This document shows positions 1-6,911 of a DNA stretch of 30,554 nt, in pieces. The DNA is from Amphritea sp. (GTDB taxonomy: Bacteria > Pseudomonadota > Gammaproteobacteria > Pseudomonadales > Balneatricaceae). The notes beneath the pieces are model-generated. The model saw only the letters and a program-made list of their open reading frames with translations. It was not told the DNA's origin and ran no database searches. The stretch is taken from positions 1 through 30,554 of the forward strand of contig JAGPUU010000431.1 in assembly GCA_018067325.1 (NCBI GenBank), in the 5' to 3' direction. Position 1 is the first letter of the stretch, and each line of letters begins with the position of its first letter. The position numbers and the translations under genes were made by a program.

Positions 1-157
1 CATTGTCGATACCGTCAAAAGCGACAGCCTTACCACCGTAAACTTCAGCACAAACACGCGTCAGTGCTGCTGTCAGTGTTGTTTTGCCGTGGTCAACGTG
101 GCCGATTGTACCAACGTTAACGTGCGGTTTATTACGTTCAAATTGTTCTTTAGCCAT
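1..157 (-). CDS. tuf: Elongation factor Tu, N-terminal part (cut by window edge)
   Basis: EF-Tu is the GTPase that delivers aminoacyl-tRNA to the ribosome. Only the first 52 codons are present; the rest lies left of base 1. The protein begins [20 protein letters not shown] and carries the P-loop GHVDHGKT (about residues 19-26) followed by the start of switch I. Two in-frame ATGs exist, at 163 and 157. An AAGG ribosome-binding site lies 9 bases before the ATG at 157 but only 3 bases before the one at 163, so I chose 157, which also gives the usual family N-terminus. The gene follows four tRNA genes on the same strand in the order known for thrU-tyrU-glyT-thrT-tufB of E. coli, so it is probably the tufB copy, transcribed at least partly with the tRNAs. 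Confidence 0.97.
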   Translation of the reverse strand, partial: MAKEQFERNKPHVNVGTIGHVDHGKTTLTAALTRVCAEVYGGKAVAFDGIDN

Positions 158-184
158 TGCCATTTACCTTGCAAAAAAGTAAGT

Positions 185-196
185 GTGGTTAACCAC
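185..196. repeat. Perfect 12-base palindrome upstream of tuf
   Basis: The sequence GTGGTTAACCAC is a perfect palindrome 28-39 bases before the tuf start codon, between the RNA hairpin at 214-241 and the tuf ribosome-binding site. It could be a DNA operator or a small RNA stem in the tuf leader; nothing in the sequence decides between these. Confidence 0.5.
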
Positions 197-213
197 GTTG
201 CCACATACAACAA

Positions 214-241
214 AGGGCAGACATATCGCTATATCTACCCT
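214..241 (-). terminator. Hairpin between tRNA-Thr(GGU) and tuf, possible attenuator or processing site
   Basis: Read on the minus strand, 241 to 214 folds into a 12-base-pair stem (two G-U pairs) closed by a GCGA loop, which fits the GNRA tetraloop class. It is followed by a U-rich stretch (UUUGUUGU). It starts 13 bases after the CCA end of tRNA-Thr. The U tract is interrupted, so this may be a partial terminator that lowers readthrough into tuf, or an RNase site separating tRNA and mRNA. The fold is seen; the role is inferred. Confidence 0.5.
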
Positions 242-254
242 CGTAATACATAAA

Positions 255-329
255 TGGAGCTCATGGGCGGATTTGAACCGCCGACCTCACCCTTACCAAG
301 GGTGTGCTCTACCCCTGAGCCACATGAGC
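255..329 (-). tRNA. thrT: tRNA-Thr (anticodon GGU)
   Basis: This 75-base gene has the CCA end encoded. The acceptor arm GCTCATG pairs with CATGAGC, the D arm reads GCTCAGGGGTAGAGC, the anticodon stem-loop is CACCCTTGGTAAGGGTG with anticodon GGU, and the T arm contains GGTTCAAAT. It is the last tRNA before tuf, in the place of E. coli thrT. Confidence 0.97.
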
Positions 330-338
330 ACATCAAAC

Positions 339-412
<74 letters not shown>

Positions 413-423
413 ATAACAGTAAT

Positions 424-507
424 TGGTGGTGGGGGGTGGATTCGAACCACCGAAGCTCGCGCGTCAGATTTACAGTCTGATCCCTTTGGCCACTCGGGAA
501 CCCCACC
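424..507 (-). tRNA. tyrU: tRNA-Tyr (anticodon GUA)
   Basis: This class II tRNA of 84 bases has a long variable arm and an encoded CCA. The acceptor GGTGGGG pairs with CCCCACC, the anticodon loop is CTGTAAA with anticodon GUA, and the variable arm lies around CGCGCGAGCTTCG. It is second in the operon. Confidence 0.97.
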
Positions 508-532
508 CTACCAATACTTCGCCACTAAAAAA

Positions 533-608
<76 letters not shown>

Positions 609-629
609 ATCAGTCGCGAAGTGGCGCAT

Positions 630-658
630 ATATTAATCACGCGCCCCCACGCTTGCAA
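630..658 (-). promoter_or_regulatory. Sigma-70 promoter of the tRNA-tuf operon
   Basis: On the minus strand a -35 box TTGCAA (658-653) is followed by a 17-base spacer and the -10 box TAATAT (635-630). The bases just after the -10 box are GC-rich (GCGCC), as in stringently controlled stable-RNA promoters. The -35 box and spacer lie within the last codons of the SPOR-protein gene, and the TAA stop codon of that gene is part of the -10 box. Confidence 0.8.
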
Positions 659-1385
659 CCCCTTTACATAGTTTTTTTTCAATTTTTATTTCTGAACTTA
701 GAAAACCATCTAGATCATTGATTTTATTGTCATTTTTTACTGAAGCATCCGACTCTACCCAGAGCTCGAACTGACTATCCTGACTTACCACCTGATATAG
801 AGCCGGTTCAAACAGTCCGATCAGCCCATCATAAGCCTGATTCAGCGCCCTGCGACTACCATAGCGACCGATAATATAGACCGTTTTGCTGTTCACCCGA
901 GCCTCTTCAACTGACAATTCCAGCGCGGCAAGGTTATCTATCATTGCCTGCTGGCCTGCTGCTGACTCTGGCCGGTCTAGTGCCAGTTCGTACGCCAACA
1001 CCTTCTCCACTTCAACCGGCAGCACAAAGGAAGTAACTCCCTGATGCTCCAACCGCTCTAGCAGTTCATGAGCAACAGCTACGTCAGTAAAACCACTCAG
1101 CACCTGACACCAAGATTCAGGCGATTCAATTACAACCTCTTTCGGTGCATTTACCTCTATTGCATTTTGATTAACCGATGACGCTGATGCAGGAGCATTC
1201 ACCACTGAGGGCTGCTGTTTTTTTGTTGAACGCGGGAGAAGCAAAGTCCGCTCAACTTCATCTAGCAAACGGATATGGGTGACATTAGCTGGCAGCACTT
1301 CTACAGCATCCGGTGTCGACTCACGCATCTGCCAACCAAAATAGAGCGCATTCACAAGCAACAGTAAGATAAAGATCCAACGCAT
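633..1385 (-). CDS. SPOR-domain-like membrane-anchored protein
   Basis: A protein of 250 residues with one N-terminal membrane segment (about residues 3-19, IFILLLLVNALYFGW), a linker rich in Ala, Val, Asn and Ser, then a C-terminal part (about 90-215) of alternating helices and strands resembling SPOR (septal peptidoglycan-binding) proteins, including SWCQVLSGF and VYIIGRYGS. I chose the ATG at 1385 because GGAGG lies 5 bases before it; an upstream in-frame start at 1415 lacks this and would overlap coaX. The birA-coaX-SPOR-tRNA-tuf order matches Pseudomonas, where the equivalent gene is annotated as a SPOR protein. The role in cell-wall or division biology is family-level inference. The last dozen residues double as the tRNA promoter. 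Confidence 0.85.
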   Translation of the reverse strand: MRWIFILLLLVNALYFGWQMRESTPDAVEVLPANVTHIRLLDEVERTLLLPRSTKKQQPSVVNAPASASSVNQNAIEVNAPKEVVIESPESWCQVLSGFTDVAVAHELLERLEHQGVTSFVLPVEVEKVLAYELALDRPESAAGQQAMIDNLAALELSVEEARVNSKTVYIIGRYGSRRALNQAYDGLIGLFEPALYQVVSQDSQFELWVESDASVKNDNKINDLDGFLSSEIKIEKKLCKGVASVGARD

Positions 1386-1386
1386 C

Positions 1387-2085
1387 TCAACCTCCGATCG
1401 CCAGGGGCAAACCATCCATCACCAGATCGGGGCACCCTATAGCACCATCCGCTAACGAACAGAATAACGCGCCGTCACCACCGGTGACATAGACGGGCTG
1501 CCCCTTCGATTCACGCATTATCTTTTCCGCGAGCGCTTCCAGTAGCAGGTTGATACCGTGCTGAACGGCTTCTGACGTATTGACTCCCGGCGCTGAGTTA
1601 AACCCCTGAATCGAGTGATCAACAATTATCTCTGCGGTATTTGACAACAAATTATGGCTAATCAGCTGAATCCCCGGGATGATATACCCCCCCAGGTGTC
1701 GCCCATTACTATCGAGCTGCTCCACTGTAATCGCACTACCACAATCAACCACCCAGCACGCAGCCTTCGCTCGATCCCAGGCACTCAGCATTGCCAACCA
1801 GCGATCCACGCCCATGCGGGAAGGGTCTGTATAGCTATTTGTCACACCCGACGCTATTGCAGAGGTTCTGGCGAACTCAGCCTCCAACTGCCATCGCTGT
1901 TGAACGAAGGCCTGCAAAGCCTCACTTACCTGCTCACCTGCAACCGATGCAACCCTTACCCGATCAATAGCCTCAGGCCAATCAACCTTATGTAATTCAT
2001 TATGTGAAATTCGGCCACGTAGAGCTGTCCCTGCAAGCCGCCACTTAACAAAGGTATTCCCCGCATCCAGGTCTAGTATTCTCAT
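1387..2085 (-). CDS. coaX: Type III pantothenate kinase
   Basis: Phosphorylates pantothenate with ATP, the first step of coenzyme A synthesis in the cytosol. The 232-residue protein is an ASKHA-fold kinase: the N-terminal phosphate-binding DAGNT (residues 7-11), GVDRWLA (92-98), the second phosphate motif DCGSAIT (114-120), GGYIIPGIQLI (132-142) and TGGDG (201-205). Type III kinases need a monovalent cation and are not feedback-inhibited by CoA, unlike CoaA. The start codon overlaps the birA stop by four bases (ATGA), showing translational coupling, and the SPOR gene starts one base after its stop. Confidence 0.96.
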   Translation of the reverse strand: MRILDLDAGNTFVKWRLAGTALRGRISHNELHKVDWPEAIDRVRVASVAGEQVSEALQAFVQQRWQLEAEFARTSAIASGVTNSYTDPSRMGVDRWLAMLSAWDRAKAACWVVDCGSAITVEQLDSNGRHLGGYIIPGIQLISHNLLSNTAEIIVDHSIQGFNSAPGVNTSEAVQHGINLLLEALAEKIMRESKGQPVYVTGGDGALFCSLADGAIGCPDLVMDGLPLAIGG

Positions 2086-3047
2086 GCCAGACGCACGCTC
2101 ACTTCACCGCCATGAAAAGCCTGTAGCTCACCATCCGTCTCTAATAACAGCGCCCCGGCCTGGTCAACACCACGACAGACACCCTGTTCCCGGCGATTAC
2201 CCACATGCAGATTAACCTGCTGGTCTAGGTGCGCATTCGCCCCCTGCCATTCCTCTTTAAACGGAGCGAAGCCTTCACTGGAAAACTGTTCCAACATTGG
2301 CACCAGCTGATTCATCAGCTCCGCTAACAACTTGTTACGTGAAGGAGCAATACCCAGCACTTGCTGTAGATCAGTCCAGGGCTGCTCAATACTCTCTGCC
2401 GCTGCTTCAGGCATCCGCACATTGATCCCTACACCAATAACAACAAAGCACTCGCCAGCCGCGTCGCCACTCATCTCCAGCAGCACACCCGCCAGTTTTT
2501 TGCCTCGCCATAAAAGATCGTTGGGCCACTTTACCTGAACATCATCAACGCCCAGCTGTTTCAATCCCCGAATCAGCGCGATGCCCACCGCCAGACTCAA
2601 GCCTTCCAACGCTGCGGCACCATTATTAAACTGCCAGGTCAGAGAGAAGTAGAGATTACTGGCAAATGGACTAGCCCAGCTCCGCCCCCGCCGCCCACGA
2701 CCTGCAGTCTGCTGCTCAGCAAGATAGAGAGAGCCATGGCCATCACGGTAAACCGCTTCCATTGCCATCGCATTAGTTGAAGGAATAACCAAGTTCAAAG
2801 CGATACGTTTCAGCTCGTCGCGAACCGCAGGTTCCAGCGTTTCGTCAATGAGCGACCTATCCAGCAGATCCAGCCCACCGGGTATACGATAGCCACGCCC
2901 TTTGACGCTATATACCTCAATGCCCGACTCTTCGATAAGCTTTATCTGTTTCCAGATCGCACTGCGGCTAACACCCAGGGCCTTACCAAGCGCCTGCCCC
3001 GAATGAAACTTTCCGTCAGCAAGAATAGACAACACCGGCTCAATCAT
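2082..3047 (-). CDS. birA: Biotin-protein ligase / biotin operon repressor
   Basis: Joins biotin to the acetyl-CoA carboxylase carrier protein via biotinyl-AMP and, with its N-terminal DNA-binding domain, can repress biotin synthesis genes. The 321-residue protein has a winged helix-turn-helix (about 14-45, LGVSRSAIWKQI), then the ligase domain with the nucleotide-binding loop GRGRRGR (116-122), KWPNDLL (173-179) and KKLAG (183-187), and a C-terminal SH3-like domain. Length and domain order match E. coli BirA. A GAAGG element precedes the ATG. It lies 10 bases downstream of folA on the same strand and may be read from the folA promoter as well as its own. Confidence 0.97.
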   Translation of the reverse strand: MIEPVLSILADGKFHSGQALGKALGVSRSAIWKQIKLIEESGIEVYSVKGRGYRIPGGLDLLDRSLIDETLEPAVRDELKRIALNLVIPSTNAMAMEAVYRDGHGSLYLAEQQTAGRGRRGRSWASPFASNLYFSLTWQFNNGAAALEGLSLAVGIALIRGLKQLGVDDVQVKWPNDLLWRGKKLAGVLLEMSGDAAGECFVVIGVGINVRMPEAAAESIEQPWTDLQQVLGIAPSRNKLLAELMNQLVPMLEQFSSEGFAPFKEEWQGANAHLDQQVNLHVGNRREQGVCRGVDQAGALLLETDGELQAFHGGEVSVRLA

Positions 3048-3057
3048 AACTTCACCT

Positions 3058-3564
3058 TCAGGAGATCCGTTTCAGTACGATAAAGCTATAGTTGTAGGGA
3101 TTAGGCCCGTCAGCAGCAAAATCTTCCCGGCCGATCTCAGCCCAGTCACCGGGATTAAACGCTGGAAACCAGGCATCACCTTCAACTTCAGCATGCACCT
3201 GAGTCAGATAGAGTCGATCCGCCAGCGCCAGCGCCTGCTCATAGATCTGTGAGCCACCAATAATCATCGCCTCATCACAGCCATTCACAATACAGACACT
3301 CTCAGCCAGCTCACGGGCGGCTTCCAGACTATGCACTACCTTTACATTCTCAGGTTGATAACCAGTATCCCGAGTCACCACAATATTGGTGCGACCAGGC
3401 AATGGCCGACCGATCGATTCAAACGTCTTACGCCCCATGATAATCGGCTTACCCATAGTCACCTGCTTAAAATAACGCAGATCTTCCGGCAGATGCCAGG
3501 GCAGGTTGTTATTGATTCCGATTACCCTATTTTCAGCCTGAGCAACAATGATCGCCAGGTTCAT
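3058..3564 (-). CDS. folA: Dihydrofolate reductase
   Basis: Reduces dihydrofolate to tetrahydrofolate with NADPH; target of trimethoprim. The 168-residue protein shows the typical order: [28 protein letters not shown] with the substrate-binding acidic residue (LPEDL), [16 protein letters not shown] for NADPH binding, and [13 protein letters not shown] clear AAGGAG lies 5 bases before the ATG. It diverges from thyA with only 84 bases between the starts, placing the two enzymes of the dTMP-dihydrofolate cycle side by side. Confidence 0.98.
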   Translation of the reverse strand: MNLAIIVAQAENRVIGINNNLPWHLPEDLRYFKQVTMGKPIIMGRKTFESIGRPLPGRTNIVVTRDTGYQPENVKVVHSLEAARELAESVCIVNGCDEAMIIGGSQIYEQALALADRLYLTQVHAEVEGDAWFPAFNPGDWAEIGREDFAADGPNPYNYSFIVLKRIS

Positions 3565-3622
3565 ATAATCTCCTTAATACTGGTACCAGCGCACTGCTGT
3601 TTGGTAACATTGCTAGCTGAAT

Positions 3623-3638
3623 TTAACCACAGGGTTAA
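3623..3638 (+). repeat. Inverted repeat covering the thyA ribosome-binding region
   Basis: TTAACC, four bases, then GGTTAA, in the short folA-thyA divergent region. The right arm overlaps the only purine-rich element (AGGG) before the thyA ATG, so in mRNA it could form a small stem that covers the ribosome-binding site. As DNA it could be an operator. The stem is short and AT-rich, so confidence in function is low. Confidence 0.35.
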
Positions 3639-3648
3639 TAACAAACCA

Positions 3649-4500
3649 ATGAGACAATACCTCGATCTTTGCCAAAGGCTAATTAATGAAGGCGTCTGGG
3701 TGGAAAATGAGCGCACCGGAAAGCGCTGCCTGACCGTTATTAATGCCGACCTTACCTACGATGTCGCCGCTGGGGAGTTCCCACTGGTGACAACCCGTAA
3801 GAGTTTCTATAAATCAGCCATCGCTGAAATGCTGGGCTATATCCGCGGCTACAATAACGCTGAAGACTTCAGAAAGATCGGCACCCGCACCTGGGATGCC
3901 AATGCCAATGACAATGAAGCCTGGCTAGCCAATCCGTACCGCAAAGGTGACGACGACTGTGGCTTTATCTACGGCAAAGTGGGCAGAAACTTTCCCAAGC
4001 CGGATGGTGGTAGCATCGACCTGTTGCGCAAAATTGTCGACGACCTGAGCAACGGCATCGATGACCGTGGAGAAATCTACACTTTTTATCATCCGGGGGC
4101 CTTTCATATGGGCTGCCTGCGTCCCTGCATGTACAGCCACCACTTTTCTCTGCTCGGTGATACCTTGTACCTGAATAGCACGCAGCGCAGCTGTGATGTC
4201 CCACTGGGCCTCACCTTCAATATGGTTCAGGTATATTTCCTGTTAGCGATCATCGCCCAGATCACCGGCAAGAAGCCTGGCAAGGCATACCATAAGATCG
4301 TCAATGCACACATCTATGAGGATCAGGTTGAGTTGATGCGTGACGTTCAGCTTAAACGTGACCCATTAGGGCTACCCACCTTAAAGATCAATCCGGATAT
4401 TAAGACACTGGAAGATCTGGAAACCTGGGTCAGCACAGATGACTTTGAAGTGGAAGATTATCAATACCACGACGCAATTCAGTACCCTTTCTCGGTATAG
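3649..4500 (+). CDS. thyA: Thymidylate synthase
   Basis: Makes dTMP from dUMP using methylene-tetrahydrofolate, releasing dihydrofolate for FolA to recycle. The 283-residue protein carries the catalytic cysteine in GCLRPC (Cys160), the dUMP phosphate site QRSCDVPLG (179-187), FNMVQVY and the [11 protein letters not shown] segment. It is of the longer, divergent form that I recall from Vibrio cholerae rather than the 264-residue E. coli type; the catalytic motif is RPC instead of APCH. I chose the ATG at 3649, which gives the family N-terminus MRQYLDLC; the open frame extends about 100 codons upstream into the folA region but this is a shadow. The ribosome-binding site is weak and far (AGGG). 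Confidence 0.96.
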   Translation: MRQYLDLCQRLINEGVWVENERTGKRCLTVINADLTYDVAAGEFPLVTTRKSFYKSAIAEMLGYIRGYNNAEDFRKIGTRTWDANANDNEAWLANPYRKGDDDCGFIYGKVGRNFPKPDGGSIDLLRKIVDDLSNGIDDRGEIYTFYHPGAFHMGCLRPCMYSHHFSLLGDTLYLNSTQRSCDVPLGLTFNMVQVYFLLAIIAQITGKKPGKAYHKIVNAHIYEDQVELMRDVQLKRDPLGLPTLKINPDIKTLEDLETWVSTDDFEVEDYQYHDAIQYPFSV

Positions 4501-4571
4501 CTTAGCGCCCAGCATCCGGACGGGCCTTTCAATTGGCCCGATCCCTCCTCTTACTTGAAACAGAAACCATA

Positions 4572-5123
4572 ATGTCGAAAATTAAAATTGGTGGATGGCA
4601 ACAAAAAAGTCAGGACATCGTCTACGAAAACCCCTGGATACAGGTTCAACATGAAGAGGTAATCCGCCCCAATGGAACCGAAGGGGTTTATGGCGTGGTT
4701 CACTTTAAGTCACACGCTATCGGCATAATTGCGATCGACGATGATGACAATACCTGGTTGGTCCAACAGAGCCGTTACCCCAACAATGAAACCACTATAG
4801 AAATACCAGAGGGAGGCGGCCCCTTAGATGAACCGCCACTTGAAGCTGCCAAACGGGAACTACTGGAAGAAACCGGTTTAACCGCAGAGCATTGGCAACC
4901 CTTTATGGAGTTAAGGACATCCAACTCTGTCACCGACGAGATCGCCTTTATTTTTCTGGCAACCGGCCTCAGCCAGGGTAAACAGCAGCTGGAAGACACC
5001 GAAGATATCGAACTGATAAAAGTAAAAACAGCCGAAGCCATTGAGATGGCCATTAACGGAGAGATCACTGACGCCATGTCGGTTGCAGCGTTACTCAAGC
5101 TAGCACTGCTCCGCCGGGGCTAG
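4572..5123 (+). CDS. NUDIX hydrolase, ADP-ribose pyrophosphatase-like
   Basis: A 183-residue protein with a canonical NUDIX box: GGGPLDE, then REL-LEETGL (the full pattern GX5EX7REUXEEXGU fits), preceded by strands IGIIAIDDDDNTWLVQQ and the loop RYPNNETTIEIPEGGG, as in the ADP-sugar pyrophosphatase subgroup that cleaves ADP-ribose and similar nucleotide sugars. The substrate cannot be fixed from sequence alone. I chose the ATG at 4572 (MSKIKIGGWQ); an earlier in-frame start at 4533 would add 13 residues without a match to the family and has no better ribosome-binding site. It follows thyA by 71 bases, where a weak CGGGCC/GGCCCG hairpin (about 4519-4538) without U tract lies, so cotranscription with thyA is possible. 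Confidence 0.85.
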   Translation: MSKIKIGGWQQKSQDIVYENPWIQVQHEEVIRPNGTEGVYGVVHFKSHAIGIIAIDDDDNTWLVQQSRYPNNETTIEIPEGGGPLDEPPLEAAKRELLEETGLTAEHWQPFMELRTSNSVTDEIAFIFLATGLSQGKQQLEDTEDIELIKVKTAEAIEMAINGEITDAMSVAALLKLALLRRG

Positions 5124-5225
5124 CATTTCGACAGATTTTAGCGCCTCTTGACGCCCCGCTATCACAGCAGACTTTATGTCTTCAAATCTCTCTCAATGCA
5201 GAACTGCCGACTGGTCAGTGCCAAC

Positions 5226-6023
5226 TTAACCCCGCGTTTCTGCTGCATTGTTCCGATAAGCCACAACCAGCAGCACAGCACCCAGTACAATCATCGGCAA
5301 CGACAGCAGCTGCCCCATGGTCATCCAGTCCAACGCAACAAAACCCAGCTGAACATCCGGCTGACGGAAGAACTCAACACTCGAACGAAAGAGGCCATAA
5401 AGAATCAGAAACAGTGCTGACACTGCCATTTTAGGTCTGGGTTTCGATGAATAGAACCAGAGAACCGTAAACAGCACCACACCTTCAAGAGCAAACTCGT
5501 AGAGTTGCGAAGGATGGCGCGCCAGCATATCGCCAGCACGGGGAAAGATAACCCCCCAACTTTGATCCGTAGGACGCCCCCAAAGCTCTCCACCGATAAA
5601 ATTACCTACCCGTCCCGCACCAAGCCCGATTGGAATCAGTGGCGCAACAAAATCACCGATATCAAAATAACTTTTCTTATACTTATGGGAGAAGTAGCCG
5701 ATCGCGGCTATCACACCTAACAACCCTCCATGGAAAGACATCCCCCCTTCCCAGACAGCAAACAGCCATAGCGGGTCATCAAGGAACTGACCAAAGTTAT
5801 AAAACAGCACATAACCAAACCGGCCACCCAACACCACACCGACAGCACCCAAGAAAATCAGATCCGACACCTGATCTTCGGTCCAGCTAGAACCCGGACG
5901 ACGGGCCCGCTTCCCCCCCAGATACCAGGCGGAGGCAAAACCAACCAGATACATCAGCCCATACCAGTGAATTTTCAGTGGTCCCAGCGCCACCGCTATT
6001 GGATCAATCTCATGAACCCACAT
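5226..6023 (-). CDS. lgt: Phosphatidylglycerol-prolipoprotein diacylglyceryl transferase
   Basis: Transfers diacylglycerol from phosphatidylglycerol to the lipobox cysteine of prolipoproteins, the first step of lipoprotein maturation, in the inner membrane. About seven hydrophobic segments, with [22 protein letters not shown] and the Lgt signature [18 protein letters not shown], then RHPSQLYE and VEFFRQPD. Two starts compete: 6035 and 6023. An AAGG touches the first ATG directly, whereas AAGGA and AGG lie 11 and 4 bases before the second, which also fits the family N-terminus ([10 protein letters not shown]), so 6023 is preferred. In many relatives lgt precedes thyA in one operon; here the two are near but convergent, with the NUDIX gene between. 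Confidence 0.96.
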   Translation of the reverse strand: MWVHEIDPIAVALGPLKIHWYGLMYLVGFASAWYLGGKRARRPGSSWTEDQVSDLIFLGAVGVVLGGRFGYVLFYNFGQFLDDPLWLFAVWEGGMSFHGGLLGVIAAIGYFSHKYKKSYFDIGDFVAPLIPIGLGAGRVGNFIGGELWGRPTDQSWGVIFPRAGDMLARHPSQLYEFALEGVVLFTVLWFYSSKPRPKMAVSALFLILYGLFRSSVEFFRQPDVQLGFVALDWMTMGQLLSLPMIVLGAVLLVVAYRNNAAETRG

Positions 6024-6137
6024 CTGACCTGTCATCCTTTTTTGCTAGAAAACTGCGCAATCCGCGCATCCTACAATAGATATATTAAAGTTTTTGGTTT
6101 TAAATAAAGCCGATATGATACCAGCTGAGAGACCACT

Positions 6138-6911
6138 GTGTGCCTGATTCTATTCGCTTATAACTACCATCCGGACTACAAACTGATTCTGACAGCAAAC
6201 CGGGACGAGTTCTATGCCCGGCCAACACGGCCGATGCAGTTCTGGCCAGAACAGAGCGATCTAGTGGCTGGCAAGGATCTGGAGCAGGGAGGCACCTGGC
6301 TGGGACTGACTAGTCAGGGTCGTTTCTCAGCATTGACCAATCACAGAGATGGCCGTCGACAAAAACAGGGCGAACGCTCCAGAGGCAACCTGCCACTGGC
6401 GTTTCTGCTCAGCCAACAAAGCTGTGACGCCTTTATCCGCTCGACATCTCCCGATGCGTTTGACGGCTTTAATCAGCTGATCGATGACGGCAATCAACTC
6501 TGCTATCTATCGAATCGCAGCGAACCTCTACAACCGATTCCGGCGGGAATACATGGCATTAGCAACGCCGTATTCGACACCCCCTGGCCCAAACTTGAAG
6601 CCCGCAAAGCCGCACTAAAAATCTGTATCGATAGCGGCGAGCTGAGCAGTGATAAGCTGATTCAATTGATGGCCAACACCGACACTTTTCCTGACTCTTT
6701 GCTGCCGGATACCGGCGTCACCCCCGATTTTGAGCGCATGCTCTCAGCCAGTTTCATTCGCTCGGAGAATTATGGCACCCGAGCAACCACAGCGCTGTTG
6801 ATTAAACACAACGGGGAAGCAGAGATAGTCGAGCAGAACTACGATCAAAAGGGCACAACCGAACGCAACAGCATCCGGCTCACGCTGAAACAGACAGTCA
6901 GTCAGGAATAG
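6138..6911 (+). CDS. NRDE-family (TANGO2-like) protein
   Basis: A 257-residue protein starting MCLILFAYNYHPDYKLILTA followed by the family name motif NRDE (about 21-24), then GGTWLGLTSQGRFSALTNHR, ISNAVFDTPWPK and GTRATTALLI. The family includes animal TANGO2; bacterial members are widespread and their chemistry is unsettled, although the invariant Cys2 after the initiator suggests an N-terminal nucleophile-type enzyme (inference). The start codon is GTG at 6138; the next residue being Cys2 supports it. The ribosome-binding site is weak (GAGAG). Its 3' end overlaps the 3' end of ptsP by 14 bases in the opposite direction, with no terminator between. Confidence 0.9.
   Translation: MCLILFAYNYHPDYKLILTANRDEFYARPTRPMQFWPEQSDLVAGKDLEQGGTWLGLTSQGRFSALTNHRDGRRQKQGERSRGNLPLAFLLSQQSCDAFIRSTSPDAFDGFNQLIDDGNQLCYLSNRSEPLQPIPAGIHGISNAVFDTPWPKLEARKAALKICIDSGELSSDKLIQLMANTDTFPDSLLPDTGVTPDFERMLSASFIRSENYGTRATTALLIKHNGEAEIVEQNYDQKGTTERNSIRLTLKQTVSQE

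Noticed and set aside
3331..3648. N-terminal extension of thyA
   Set aside because: The first 106 codons of this frame run antisense through folA and have no ThyA similarity; the real protein starts at 3649.
4519..4538. Possible terminator after thyA (CGGGCC/GGCCCG stem)
   Set aside because: It lacks a T run and has only six pairs, so I mention it under the NUDIX gene instead of calling a terminator.
5124..5225. Possible small gene or terminator between the NUDIX gene and lgt
   Set aside because: Short frames here lack ribosome-binding sites, and the weak ACTG/CAGT stem has no T run.
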